Below are positions 15,528 through 24,630 of a stretch of 64,000 nucleotides of DNA, piece by piece. The stretch comes from Candidatus Melainabacteria bacterium. Its GTDB lineage: Bacteria > Cyanobacteriota > Vampirovibrionia > Obscuribacterales > Obscuribacteraceae. The notes below the pieces were generated by a model. That model worked only from the letters and a program-made list of their open reading frames with translations. It was not told the origin of the DNA and made no database searches. The position numbers were made by a program, and so were the translations under genes. Position 1 is the stretch's first letter. The number at the start of each line of letters is the position of its first letter. The stretch lies in the NCBI GenBank assembly GCA_016212515.1, contig JACRFZ010000019.1:1-64000 (forward strand). Direction: 5' to 3'.

Positions 15528-17597
15528 ATGGAACGTGCCTTGAAAAATCGGATTCTGGTCTCAGCTCTTGTAATCGCCTGCTTGCAGGGAAAAAGCTTTG
15601 CCGCTCTGGCGCAGGATAGCGGGGTTGCCCCGGGGGCTGCCAAGCTAGAGCCAGGGCAATTGCAACCACTTTGGGATAAGTCCTTTTTGGATAATTCCTT
15701 TTCGGATAAACCCTTTTTGGAAAAGCCCTTTGTTGTTAAACCGTTAACGGTTAAGCTCCCAGGAAAGGCCGGACTAATCGCCGCAAACCCAAATAGCTCA
15801 AAGCATTCAAGTTCCGGTGCCTCAAAATCAGCATCTCATTCAGGCAAGGGTTCAACCGGTAAGCCAGGCGGCGGACCAGCCGGCGGTACCAGAAGTGGGC
15901 TCGGCTCACCAGGCGAAGGCAACCGAGCCGCCACCGTCGAAAACAAACCCATCCGCGACAAATGGGCGGTTGTAATTGGCATTGACAAGTTCAAAGACAA
16001 ACGCATTCCCTCTTTGCAATATGCCTCAAAGGATGCCCGGGATTTCGCCGCCTATTTAATCAAAGAAGGCAATTTTGCAGCTGACCATGTTCTCTTGCTT
16101 ACCAACGAAGAAGCCACTGAAAACGCCATTCAAAGAGCCGTCGGCGACGACTGGTTACCAAGGCGCGTCTTGGAAGACGACGTGGTGCTGGTATTTGCCT
16201 CGACCCACGGCAGCCCCAAGGAAATGGACGTGGCGGGAGAAAACTTCCTGGTGGCCTATGACACCGATGTGGACAATCTCTTTTCATCGGCAATCGAATT
16301 GCAAGATCTTGCCACCACCATAAGACGCCGCACCGCCTGCGACCGCGTCATCGTCATGCTTGATGCCTGCAATAGCGGCGCCGCCGAGGTGGGCGGTAAA
16401 GGCTTTTCGCGCTCACAAAATTTCGATGTCGGTAGTATCGCCGGTGAAGGCACCATAGTTATTTCGTCAAGCCGCGCCAACGAAAAGTCATGGGAATCTA
16501 AGCGCTATCAAAACGGCGTATTCACCCATAATCTTATGTCCGCGCTGAAGTGCAAAGGACCTGGCACCAAACTGTCGGAAGCCTTCGCGGCACTGCGCGA
16601 TCTGGTGGCGCAAGAGGTACAGTTCGACAGACGAGCACCTCAAAATCCCGACATGAAAATGCGCTGGAATGGCACTGAACTGGCCATGATGGCACCACCG
16701 GCAAGACCACGGCAAACCGAGCCCTATACAAAAGAAGCAGCCGCACAAGAGGCAGCGCCCACACCGGTGAAACAACAAGCCGCCACAAGTACCGCGGCGA
16801 CAGTCAGTCCTGCTGCCCAGCAAGCATCAATCAGTGCCGGCACCAAGCCTGAGGTGCAGCAAGTCGCATCTGCCGGCGGCGGCACCAAGCCCGGGGCCCA
16901 ACAAGCATCTGCCGGTGGCGGCACCAAAACCGACACCGCCAGCTCCACATCAACAACCACTTCAAGCCAGGGCTCAGCAGGCAAAACACCCATTGCCACC
17001 ACCGCTACCACCACCCCGGCGACTGCACAGAAGAGCCTGGGCATTGCCCCCTTTGGCGCCATCTTCGAGAAGATGGTCACCTACTCTTCCCAGGGTGTGC
17101 TCTGGGGTGTGATCAACAGTCCCGATGAGCTGACCGACTTGCCCCTCACCCTGGGCGACAAAATAGAGGCCGAGCTGGCCAGACAATTGGGCACCAATAT
17201 AAAAGTCATTAATCAAAACAAGACCAGCAACGAGATAAGGCTCAAGTTTCCCTATCTGGAAAAAGAGCGCTATCTCAATTTGAGCGGCTGGAACGAAGAC
17301 GCCTTCAAGGCCATTGGCACCGCCGTCTCTGAGCGATACCTGCTCACAGGGGTCGTGGATGAGATTATGTGGCGCCCCACTAGATGGTCTAACCGTTATA
17401 CATTTACAGTCTCGGCCCGCATCGTCGACTTGCAGACGGGCAAGACCATTGCCCGTGTTGATCGTCTCACTGTTGGCAAAGCACCGTGGACGGCAGATAC
17501 CAGCGGCGGCAAGAAATATTTTGAGAATGAAGTGCTGCCGGAAGCGGCAAAACTACTGGTGACAGCACTCATAAAGCAGATGAAGGACCAGTGGTAG
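15528..17597 (+). CDS. Exported caspase-like (peptidase C14) protein
   Basis: This 689-residue protein has a signal peptide (about 1-29) and a Ser/Gly/Pro-rich linker to about 140. A caspase-fold domain follows at about 145-390: WAVVIGIDKFKD, then STHGS holding the catalytic His, and LDACNSGA holding the catalytic Cys. Both dyad residues are present, so it should be an active Arg/Lys- or Asp-directed cysteine peptidase. A low-complexity Ala/Thr/Gln/Gly region (about 405-500) contains repeats such as GGGTKPGAQQASA. The C-terminal 190 residues form a beta/alpha domain of unknown type (LTLGDKIEAELARQLG, RIVDLQTGKTIARVDRL) that resembles a curli/lipoprotein-assembly-like or GldN-like fold only loosely. 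It ends 95 bp before a sirtuin gene. Confidence 0.87.
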   Translation: MERALKNRILVSALVIACLQGKSFAALAQDSGVAPGAAKLEPGQLQPLWDKSFLDNSFSDKPFLEKPFVVKPLTVKLPGKAGLIAANPNSSKHSSSGASKSASHSGKGSTGKPGGGPAGGTRSGLGSPGEGNRAATVENKPIRDKWAVVIGIDKFKDKRIPSLQYASKDARDFAAYLIKEGNFAADHVLLLTNEEATENAIQRAVGDDWLPRRVLEDDVVLVFASTHGSPKEMDVAGENFLVAYDTDVDNLFSSAIELQDLATTIRRRTACDRVIVMLDACNSGAAEVGGKGFSRSQNFDVGSIAGEGTIVISSSRANEKSWESKRYQNGVFTHNLMSALKCKGPGTKLSEAFAALRDLVAQEVQFDRRAPQNPDMKMRWNGTELAMMAPPARPRQTEPYTKEAAAQEAAPTPVKQQAATSTAATVSPAAQQASISAGTKPEVQQVASAGGGTKPGAQQASAGGGTKTDTASSTSTTTSSQGSAGKTPIATTATTTPATAQKSLGIAPFGAIFEKMVTYSSQGVLWGVINSPDELTDLPLTLGDKIEAELARQLGTNIKVINQNKTSNEIRLKFPYLEKERYLNLSGWNEDAFKAIGTAVSERYLLTGVVDEIMWRPTRWSNRYTFTVSARIVDLQTGKTIARVDRLTVGKAPWTADTSGGKKYFENEVLPEAAKLLVTALIKQMKDQW

Positions 17598-17609
17598 AGA
17601 CAGAGACTT

Positions 17610-17692
17610 AACAGGTAAGGACTCGTAGCAGCGTCAGAAACGTAACAGGTAAGGACCCGTAGCAGCGTCAGAAACGTAACAGGTAATGACCA
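17610..17692. repeat. 34-bp tandem repeat between caspase-like and sirtuin genes
   Basis: Unit starts are at 17610, 17644 and 17678, exactly 34 bp apart. Each unit begins AACAGGTAAGGAC (AACAGGTAATGAC in the last) and contains CGTAGCAGCGTCAGAAACGT. The sequence GACCAGTGGTAGA at the end of the caspase-like gene recurs in the last copy at the sirtuin start, so the repeat arose by local duplication. It fills the whole intergenic gap and would place repeated copies in the sirtuin 5' leader. Confidence 0.85.
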
Positions 17693-18535
17693 GTGGTAGA
17701 AATGCAAGAGGAGCAGGTCCAAAGAGAAATAGAGGAGGCTGCCAGGCAGATCTCCGCGGCGCAAACTTTGATTATCACAGCCGGTGCCGGCATGGGTGTA
17801 GACTCCGGACTGCCCGACTTTCGCGGCACCGAAGGCTTCTGGCAAGCCTACCCTCTCTATGAGAAACTGGGGCTAAACTTTTCGCAAATGGCTACCCCTC
17901 AGCACCTGACCAACGACCCCACCTTCGGCTGGGGCTTCTATGGTCACCGCACTAACCTCTACCGAGAGACCATCCCCCATGAAGGCTTCGGCATTTTGCT
18001 TAGCTGGATTAAACGCTTCCACCTGGACTACCATGTTGTGACATCAAACGTGGACGGGCAATTTCAAAAAGCCGGATTCGATGAAGAAAGAATAGTAGAG
18101 ATTCACGGCTCGATTCACCACCTGCAGTGCTGTGAGCCATGCAAGCCAGTGCTCTGGAAAAACGAACACACCTTTGAAATCGATTTTGATACCATGCGCG
18201 CCGCCAGCTATCCCCTCTGCAAATTCTGCGGTGAAACGGCCCGCCCCAATGTGCTTATGTTCGGCGACTTTCAATGGCTGCCGGAGAGAAGCAACAGCCA
18301 GGAGCGGCGCCATGTTGCTTGCCGACATTCCATCGAACATCTGGCAATAATCGAACTGGGAGCAGGCAAAGCGATTCCGAGCATCAGATGGAGAGGGGAG
18401 CAAATGGCTCGCAACACCCCCGGCAGCCTGATTCGCATCAATCCCAGGGAGCCGCAGGTACCAAGCGGGCAAATATCGATACCCCTCACGGCGCTAGAGG
18501 CACTCCGGCGCATCGATGCCAAATTGAAAAGCTGA
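17693..18535 (+). CDS. Sirtuin (Sir2-family NAD-dependent protein deacylase)
   Basis: This 280-residue cytoplasmic enzyme removes acyl groups from lysines using NAD. The NAD-binding GAGMGVDSGLPDFRG (about residues 31-45) and TSNVDGQF segments are present. So is the catalytic His in HGSIHHLQC, with two Cys pairs (CEPC and CKFC) that form the zinc site. The nucleotide-sugar end (VLMFGDFQW, LIRINPREP) is also clear. Spacing in the small domain differs from CobB, so it may favour another acyl type. The GTG at 17693 opens the frame; an ATG nine bases later (17702) is equally likely. It may share a transcript with the caspase-like gene upstream. Confidence 0.88.
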   Translation: MVEMQEEQVQREIEEAARQISAAQTLIITAGAGMGVDSGLPDFRGTEGFWQAYPLYEKLGLNFSQMATPQHLTNDPTFGWGFYGHRTNLYRETIPHEGFGILLSWIKRFHLDYHVVTSNVDGQFQKAGFDEERIVEIHGSIHHLQCCEPCKPVLWKNEHTFEIDFDTMRAASYPLCKFCGETARPNVLMFGDFQWLPERSNSQERRHVACRHSIEHLAIIELGAGKAIPSIRWRGEQMARNTPGSLIRINPREPQVPSGQISIPLTALEALRRIDAKLKS

Positions 18536-18570
18536 GCACCGGCGCAAACCACTTTATTTCAAGAAACAAG

Positions 18571-19251
18571 CTAATAGGGAAACTTCTTGCCGTCAACTAA
18601 GTAGCCGTCTTCCTCGAGGTGCAATATGCTTTTTTCGGGAACGAGGGAGCTGACGATACTGCTTTTCACGAAGCTTTCAACCAACATTGCGCAAACAAAG
18701 ATAACACCAATGGCAAAGACAAAAAGCAGTCGGTGCATCAAAGTAGCACCACTCCGCATGCGCAAAAAGTAAAAGGCGACAGTAAAGGGAAGGAGAGCAA
18801 AGGCTCCGACAATATTCATGATAGACGGCAAAAAGAGACGGTGTGGTTCGACACCGGGAACCAGCACGGCTTCTTCAACCTTGTCAGGTGAATAGTGCGC
18901 CTTGTGCTTGGAACCAACCGGAAACCGCCCGGCGATAGTTTCGGCCACTTCCTGGTTTTTGGCTACTCCATCTAAGGCATTGCTGAAGGCCATGCGCTCA
19001 CCTTCGCAGGCACGACCATTTACCGAATAAGAGTAAGTGACCTTTGGTTTGAAGGTCTGGCGCCCTTTGCTGGCTTTTCCAGTAGTCACACTGCTACTTG
19101 TGATGACGGCATCGGCAGTGGGCCAGGCCACACTGGCTGCCATTTCCTTAACTTCTTTTATGTCGGAATCGAGCCGAGTGAAGCCGGTAAAGCCCAGGTA
19201 ACCGGCCAAACCGAGAAAGAAGACAAGCACTAAGATTGATATCTTCGACAT
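18571..19251 (-). CDS. DUF3592 domain membrane protein
   Basis: This 226-residue protein has an N-terminal membrane segment (ILVLVFFLGLAGYLGF) and a soluble DUF3592-like domain. That domain shows WPTADAVITSSSV, FKPKVTYSYSVNGRACEGERMAFSN (read in two parts) and FPVGSKHKAHYSPDK, then a proline-glycine strand near 130. Two more membrane segments follow at about 140-195. Proteins of this family are widespread and mostly uncharacterised; some bind or remodel the envelope. It lies downstream of the alpha-2-macroglobulin gene on the same strand, with a terminator between them. Confidence 0.8.
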   Translation of the reverse strand: MSKISILVLVFFLGLAGYLGFTGFTRLDSDIKEVKEMAASVAWPTADAVITSSSVTTGKASKGRQTFKPKVTYSYSVNGRACEGERMAFSNALDGVAKNQEVAETIAGRFPVGSKHKAHYSPDKVEEAVLVPGVEPHRLFLPSIMNIVGAFALLPFTVAFYFLRMRSGATLMHRLLFVFAIGVIFVCAMLVESFVKSSIVSSLVPEKSILHLEEDGYLVDGKKFPY

Positions 19252-19286
19252 AAGAAAAATACTAGCATACGGCCGGGAAGTAATAG

Positions 19287-19340
19287 AAGGCCGCAGAGCA
19301 ACAGTTTGGCCAGTAACCGGCGCTATTGCTCTGCGGCCTT
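19287..19340 (-). terminator. Rho-independent terminator of the alpha-2-macroglobulin gene
   Basis: On the minus strand, a perfect 15-bp stem (arms 19326-19340 and 19287-19301, reading AAGGCCGCAGAGCAA then TTGCTCTGCGGCCTT) encloses a 24-base loop. It is followed by a T-rich TTCTATTACTT. It sits 20 bases past the stop codon at 19361. Confidence 0.8.
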
Positions 19341-19360
19341 CGCTAAATCATTGCACCACC

Positions 19361-22300
19361 TTACTTGGCGGCAATCTCCACTTTCAGGCCTTCCACCCAT
19401 TGCTTGTGCTCATCGCAGTAATAGAGATAGCTGCGGCTGGCAGGACCGGTGTACGAACCCGGCACGGCGGCAATCAAGCTGATGGGAATCTCCACCCGCG
19501 CTTCAGCCGGCAGGGTGCGCCAGTAGAGCACGACTTCGCGACCGAGCACTTCATAGGCGTCGATCTTGCCTTTCTTGACCAGCTCTTTGAGCTGATCATG
19601 GCGGGGCTCGAGTCCGCCCGGAAGTCCTACGATAGCCATCGGGGTGGGCAACACTTCCTTCTCTTTGTTGGTGATGACAACGTTCGCTTCCGTGGCGGCA
19701 CCTTCAGTCAACTTGGTGTCAGCCAAGGCTACTTTCATGTCCAGCTTGCACTTGTCGGAAGTCTGGGGTGTGACGGCATTGTACTTGACCGCCATGGAGT
19801 AGGGCATGGCAGAACCGCCTTCCATGCGCAGTTCCAGCTTGTGCTCACCGGGCGGAAGCAGTTCGCTCAGGTCGGGCAAAGTGATAGCACCCTCGGTGGC
19901 AGGTGTGAAGGCCGCCCAATCACCTACGGATTGACCATCTACAAAGACCCGCACTTTTCCAGGCGCCTTCGGTCTGGCTCTCAGTTGGTCGTAGTGCACA
20001 ATGGCTCTCAAAGCCAGCACCGTCGACTGGGTTGAACCGTAACGTCCGGCCTTGCAAGAATCAGCCAGGAACTTGATGGACTTCTCCACATTGCCGGCGT
20101 ACTCAGGTTCACGCATCCAGGCAAGGGTAGCTAGCGCTGCCCCTTCCACAGCCAGAGCTTCGCCGTCGCTGCCCACAATCGAGCTTTTCACGTCGGCAAT
20201 ACTGCCGTCGGGCTTCTGCTTGGCGGCAAGTTTCGCCATGAGCTTCTTCGCTTCCGCCTTGTCACCGGAAAGATGAAGGGCATTGGCCGCCAGTGCCACC
20301 ACATAATTATTCTGGCTTACGGCAGAGGCGCTCTTGAGGCTGTTTATCTCGGGAGCCAGGTCGCTTGCCGGTTGACCGGTCTCAAGCATAGCCCAGAGTA
20401 TATAAGCATTGGAGCAGTCTTTGTCTTCGATCCAGGTGTGCAGGGCGCGGCGCTTGCGCGAGAAGCCGCCCTTGCCGTCTCTTTGCTTGAAGAGCCAGGA
20501 GCGGGTGGAGGCGATCATGTTCTTATCCACCTCGCGCACCTGAGCCATATCGGAGAAGTGCAAGAGTCCAAAGGCAGTGAGAGCCTCATGGCCGGGATTC
20601 TCACCGAACCACTCATAACCTTTGTCGGGGCACCAGAAACTAACCAGCTTTTTGTAGCCCACATCGAGTTTTTGCCTGGAAGTTTCCACCAGCTTGGGGC
20701 TAACGCCCGTATGAGAGAGGAAATACTGCTGGGCCATGGTGAGGGGATAACTGGTGGAGCAGGTCTGCTCGAAACATCCGTAGGGGTCCTGGATGAGGCG
20801 CTCCATCGCTTCTGTCATATTGGCCAGGGGAGTTGGATAAACTGCCGTCTTGGAAGACATGCTGCCAACCACGAGGGCACCGGGAATGGTGATTGTATGA
20901 ACCACCGGCTTGCCTGGTTCGAGGATGCCGCCGAAGCCCTGCTCAATAGGGAAACCCTTGGGTTTAACCGAGATGCTTCTGGTGACACTATCGGCATAAA
21001 GTCCGGATCTGGCGGAGAGAGCAAAAGGACTGGTGCCGTTGCCAGTACCTATTTCAATGGGCTGTATGTAGCGCACTCTACCCCCGGCACCAATAGTAGT
21101 GCCATTCTTCAAAAGGGCGGGCAGTTTGAAATCGCCGGGTAGACCCACGTTAATATCGGGGGAAGCCAGTTCGCCACTGGTGGCATTAACAAGACTGATG
21201 GGCAGCAAGACGCGGTCGCCGGCAGTCACTTCCAGAGGCATTTTCAGCTCTGCATAAAATGGTTGCACCGACTCCACACCAATATCGGCTGCACCGACGG
21301 AGCCATCACCGGCGAAGGCATCGGCAAAGACTCTAAATGTGCTGACGCTATCGTTCAAACCAAAGCTAATGGTGGCTTCACCGGTGGCAGCATCGGTTTT
21401 GACGCCGCTATTCCAGAAGAGCGTTTCGCTAAAATCTATGCGGTCACCGGGCTTTCTGTCGGCTCGCACCGCAAAGGCATATTCACGCACAAAGACCAGG
21501 TTATTCATGCTTCCAGGCATGGCGCCGATCTCGTCGGCGGCAAACTCGCCGTCGGCAATCATCTGCTTCCTGGCGCGGCTGGCGGCTACTCCCAAGGCGT
21601 TCTGCAACTGCACCCTCTCTTCAGCCGGTGCAGCCTGCCTCATGTCCTGGATCATGGCGATCTTATTTACGTCCTTGTCGAGACCAATTTGCTCCGCTTC
21701 AGCCTTGAGTGCAGCGCCCGCCCGGGCCTTCCTTTCTTGCAGAGCGGCAAAGCGATCGAAAGCGGCATTGGCTTTAAGCTGAGCCGGTACCGGCGCGGGA
21801 ACCGGCGCAGGCTCAGCCGCGCCCAGGGCCATAGGAGCTGCTGCCATATTCCCGGCAAAACCGCCAGGCATAGCCAGAGGAGCGCCACGAAAGCGCATCA
21901 TGCCGTCTTCCTTCATGGCCTTCATCACTTCATGGCGGGCTTGAATCTTGAGTGCCACCAGACGGCGCGACTTATCTCCGTTTGCCTCGATAAACTTGGC
22001 TAAATCCATAAGAGCATAGCGCCGCCAGCCCTGGGTGCCGAGCAGCAAGTCGGTGGCCAGGGGCGCTTGCGGGTTCTTCGAATCGAGATAGACATGGGCA
22101 TCGGCCAGATCGGTAACCTCACTTTCCAGAAAAGCCATAACCGGCAATCGTGGGGCTTGCTCACGCTTTTCAATCATTTCAAGCACACTGTCGTCGGTGA
22201 CGGTGACACCGACAACCGCTGACACCGGCTTGCCGTTTTCATCGGTGGCTTTCACAGTCAACCTGGCATTATCACCAGGCACATAAGCCTTCTTATCGGC

Positions 22301-23716
22301 ACTGATGCTCACCTTGAGAGGATGAGCCGGCTGGCGAAAGACGAGGCGCTCAGCTAGAGGTACGTCTTTATCGCTCCAGACGGTAGCGGTCAAAACGCCC
22401 TCGGCATCAGCCGGTACCTGAAAGGAAACCGGCAAGAGTGTGCCGGGCTTCACATCGGAACGCTTAGACAGATCCACCTGGCACTCAGAAATAGTTTTCT
22501 CACACTTGGAGAGGGTGACACTGAATTTCTCCGCGGTAGAACCAACCAGAACCGTGACCGGCTCTCCCTTGGGGCTGACATCCTGGGCAGACCGCAAGAG
22601 GGCACCGGAGGTCTGCACCGCCGGCAGCGGATACTGCGTCTTGATGCCGGCAGGCTGGCTCACCGTCAGGTAGTATTCCATACCCGCCTCAGGCGTAAAC
22701 TGGAAGCGCCCCCGCCCCTCGTGCTCGGTGGCAAACTCTGCCACAACGGTATTGGTGGCGGCTGCCATGACCTTACCGGAGAGATCGGCAGGTTTTCCAT
22801 TTGGTTGATTGGCTTGAATGTAGACGCGATTGGGGAAGCCGGCAACCAGCTCGCCGCCCTCGGGAAAAATCTTAAGGTCAACGGTCTGGAGCAAAATTGG
22901 AATCGTTTTGGCAGCAGTTTCGACCACACCGCCGTCTTCAATAATGAGCGCCAGAGTACCTTCACCACGGGGAATTTCACCGGGCAAAGCAAAGCTCACG
23001 GAACAAAGCCCCTTATCATCGACTCTGGCCGTGCCGCCGCTTATCTCCACGCCATCCACCCGGGCGGTGACCGTCACCTTTGCTCCAGCGGGCACACCGC
23101 CTTCAGCGCGTTTCACATCGAGAGTGGCGCTCACTTTATCACCCGGTCCATAACCATCACGCAAGAAAGTAATCTGAGACTTGAGCCGCGGCGCGCGATA
23201 GGCGCGGATGTCAAACTTGCGCTCCGAGGGCGCATGACCATCAAAGGGATAGGTGGCTTTGACCAGATACTGCCCACCGGCCTGACCTTCCGGCACCTTC
23301 CAGGCAAAGCCCCAGGTGCTGTCCTGGGTGTTCACGGTGCCGCCGCCCACCACGTCTCCTTTGGGTCCGGTAATCTCAATTCTGGCATTAGCCGATTGGT
23401 TGGCCCCTAATGGCTTAAGTTTCTGGGAATCAAGCAAAACCCCGCGTACGTATACGTTTTCGCCGGCTCGATAGATGGGCTTATCTGTCGAGATAAAAGT
23501 CGAAAACCGCTCTTTGCCGCCCAAGAGTTCGCTATTTGCCATATTTTTATGCACTTTGATTTGCTCCGCTGAACCCATTTCGGCCCGGGGTAAGCTGCCG
23601 AGAGCGTTACTCCCGGAAGTCATGATGCCGTTAGTCGAGCTGGCATAGGTGCGCCCCATAAGCAGGGAACCCAGGACAGCTACCGTGAGACCACCAAAAA
23701 TCCACTGGCGTGACAT
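19361..23716 (-). CDS. Alpha-2-macroglobulin family protein with thioester
   Basis: This 1451-residue exported protein starts with a signal peptide (about 1-25). The N-terminal half is a series of macroglobulin-like beta domains. KPIYRAGENVYVRGV near residues 79-93 and many strands with Gly-Asp turns support this. The reactive thioester motif CFEQ is present in PYGCFEQT near residue 980, within the alpha-barrel TED domain. Bacterial A2M proteins trap attacking proteases after bait cleavage, often with the help of penicillin-binding protein 1C. No pbpC lies next to it here. An Ala/Pro/Met-rich linker (about 630-690) lies before the thioester half. The start has AAAGGAG upstream, and a strong terminator follows the stop. 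Confidence 0.92.
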   Translation of the reverse strand: MSRQWIFGGLTVAVLGSLLMGRTYASSTNGIMTSGSNALGSLPRAEMGSAEQIKVHKNMANSELLGGKERFSTFISTDKPIYRAGENVYVRGVLLDSQKLKPLGANQSANARIEITGPKGDVVGGGTVNTQDSTWGFAWKVPEGQAGGQYLVKATYPFDGHAPSERKFDIRAYRAPRLKSQITFLRDGYGPGDKVSATLDVKRAEGGVPAGAKVTVTARVDGVEISGGTARVDDKGLCSVSFALPGEIPRGEGTLALIIEDGGVVETAAKTIPILLQTVDLKIFPEGGELVAGFPNRVYIQANQPNGKPADLSGKVMAAATNTVVAEFATEHEGRGRFQFTPEAGMEYYLTVSQPAGIKTQYPLPAVQTSGALLRSAQDVSPKGEPVTVLVGSTAEKFSVTLSKCEKTISECQVDLSKRSDVKPGTLLPVSFQVPADAEGVLTATVWSDKDVPLAERLVFRQPAHPLKVSISADKKAYVPGDNARLTVKATDENGKPVSAVVGVTVTDDSVLEMIEKREQAPRLPVMAFLESEVTDLADAHVYLDSKNPQAPLATDLLLGTQGWRRYALMDLAKFIEANGDKSRRLVALKIQARHEVMKAMKEDGMMRFRGAPLAMPGGFAGNMAAAPMALGAAEPAPVPAPVPAQLKANAAFDRFAALQERKARAGAALKAEAEQIGLDKDVNKIAMIQDMRQAAPAEERVQLQNALGVAASRARKQMIADGEFAADEIGAMPGSMNNLVFVREYAFAVRADRKPGDRIDFSETLFWNSGVKTDAATGEATISFGLNDSVSTFRVFADAFAGDGSVGAADIGVESVQPFYAELKMPLEVTAGDRVLLPISLVNATSGELASPDINVGLPGDFKLPALLKNGTTIGAGGRVRYIQPIEIGTGNGTSPFALSARSGLYADSVTRSISVKPKGFPIEQGFGGILEPGKPVVHTITIPGALVVGSMSSKTAVYPTPLANMTEAMERLIQDPYGCFEQTCSTSYPLTMAQQYFLSHTGVSPKLVETSRQKLDVGYKKLVSFWCPDKGYEWFGENPGHEALTAFGLLHFSDMAQVREVDKNMIASTRSWLFKQRDGKGGFSRKRRALHTWIEDKDCSNAYILWAMLETGQPASDLAPEINSLKSASAVSQNNYVVALAANALHLSGDKAEAKKLMAKLAAKQKPDGSIADVKSSIVGSDGEALAVEGAALATLAWMREPEYAGNVEKSIKFLADSCKAGRYGSTQSTVLALRAIVHYDQLRARPKAPGKVRVFVDGQSVGDWAAFTPATEGAITLPDLSELLPPGEHKLELRMEGGSAMPYSMAVKYNAVTPQTSDKCKLDMKVALADTKLTEGAATEANVVITNKEKEVLPTPMAIVGLPGGLEPRHDQLKELVKKGKIDAYEVLGREVVLYWRTLPAEARVEIPISLIAAVPGSYTGPASRSYLYYCDEHKQWVEGLKVEIAAK

Positions 23717-23920
23717 AAACCGCGCTCCTTTAACATCGTGGCTCGATTATGGCACCCCCGGACGAACTCAAATAAGAAGGTAAAGGCGGACAAAAGTTCA
23801 GGGTAAACCCAAGGACTGTGGTCTGAAAGAAGCAAAGCCCTGAGCAGAAACCAAGTTTGCCCGGTATTGCACCGGCTATAATGATGCGAAACTTTTTTGC
23901 GTGAACGGGGGGCTGAAAAG

Positions 23921-24559
23921 ATGAGCAAGTCTTACGAAGACATTTATACGGAACCGGAAGATCTCGATGTCGACACACTGAAGAACCTCGGTCCCCTGGC
24001 GGGCATGGCCGGTATCTGGCGCGGCGAGAAAGGCACCGACCTGCATCCGGATGCAGACGGACCGGTAGAGCAACAGTACATAGAAAGAATAGAATTACAA
24101 CCAACCGATCCGCAAACAAACGGTCCCCAACTTTTTTATGGACTGCGATATCACACCCACATTACCAAACCGGGCGAAGTGGAAACCTTCCACGATCAGG
24201 TCGGATACTGGCTCTGGGAGCCGGACACCGGCAACATCATTCACACCCTGACGATACCGCGCGGCATGGTAGCCATGGCGACAGGTAAGGCTACTGCCGA
24301 CGCCAGGACTTTTGAACTGGTGGCCACTCAGGGTTCAAATACGAACGGCATTTGTTCAAATGCCTTTCTTGATGAAGCTTTCAAGACCGTAGAGTTTCGC
24401 ATCAAAGTAACCATCAATGATGACGGCACCTGGTCTTACGATGAAGACACCGTCTTAAAACTTCGCGGCAAAGAGGAGCTCTTCCATCACACCGACAGTC
24501 ACAAACTGGTGAAAATTGCAGAGCCGACGCCCAATCCGTTAGCTCTTGCCCGTGTATAG
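23921..24559 (+). CDS. Heme-binding beta-barrel (FABP/nitrobindin-like) protein
   Basis: The product is 212 residues from the ATG at 23921, which has a GGGGGG-rich stretch upstream; an in-frame ATG 24 bases earlier is less well placed. It matches the DUF1794/FABP-like beta-barrel family. It has AGIWRGEKG near the start, ERIELQPTDPQTNGPQLFYG, a YHTHITKPGEVETFHDQVGYW block and IPRGMVAMATGKA. The C-terminal EELFHHTDSHKLVKI could supply His ligands. Family members bind heme or handle reactive nitrogen species. HemQ lies elsewhere in this window but is not adjacent. It is followed by an ATP-grasp gene on the same strand. Confidence 0.85.
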   Translation: MSKSYEDIYTEPEDLDVDTLKNLGPLAGMAGIWRGEKGTDLHPDADGPVEQQYIERIELQPTDPQTNGPQLFYGLRYHTHITKPGEVETFHDQVGYWLWEPDTGNIIHTLTIPRGMVAMATGKATADARTFELVATQGSNTNGICSNAFLDEAFKTVEFRIKVTINDDGTWSYDEDTVLKLRGKEELFHHTDSHKLVKIAEPTPNPLALARV

Positions 24560-24630
24560 ATCAAACTGGGAATAAGACGACAACCTGCTTGATAAAAACG
24601 AAGCATAGAAATAACAAAGTGAATGACCGA

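Noticed and set aside
17610-17692. CRISPR or attachment-site duplication
   Set aside because: 34-bp units abut without spacers, and no integrase gene is near.
19400-23410. Several long plus-strand ORFs opposite the alpha-2-macroglobulin gene
   Set aside because: They lie opposite a high-GC coding frame with clear protein motifs, have no ribosome sites of note, and encode no recognisable domains.
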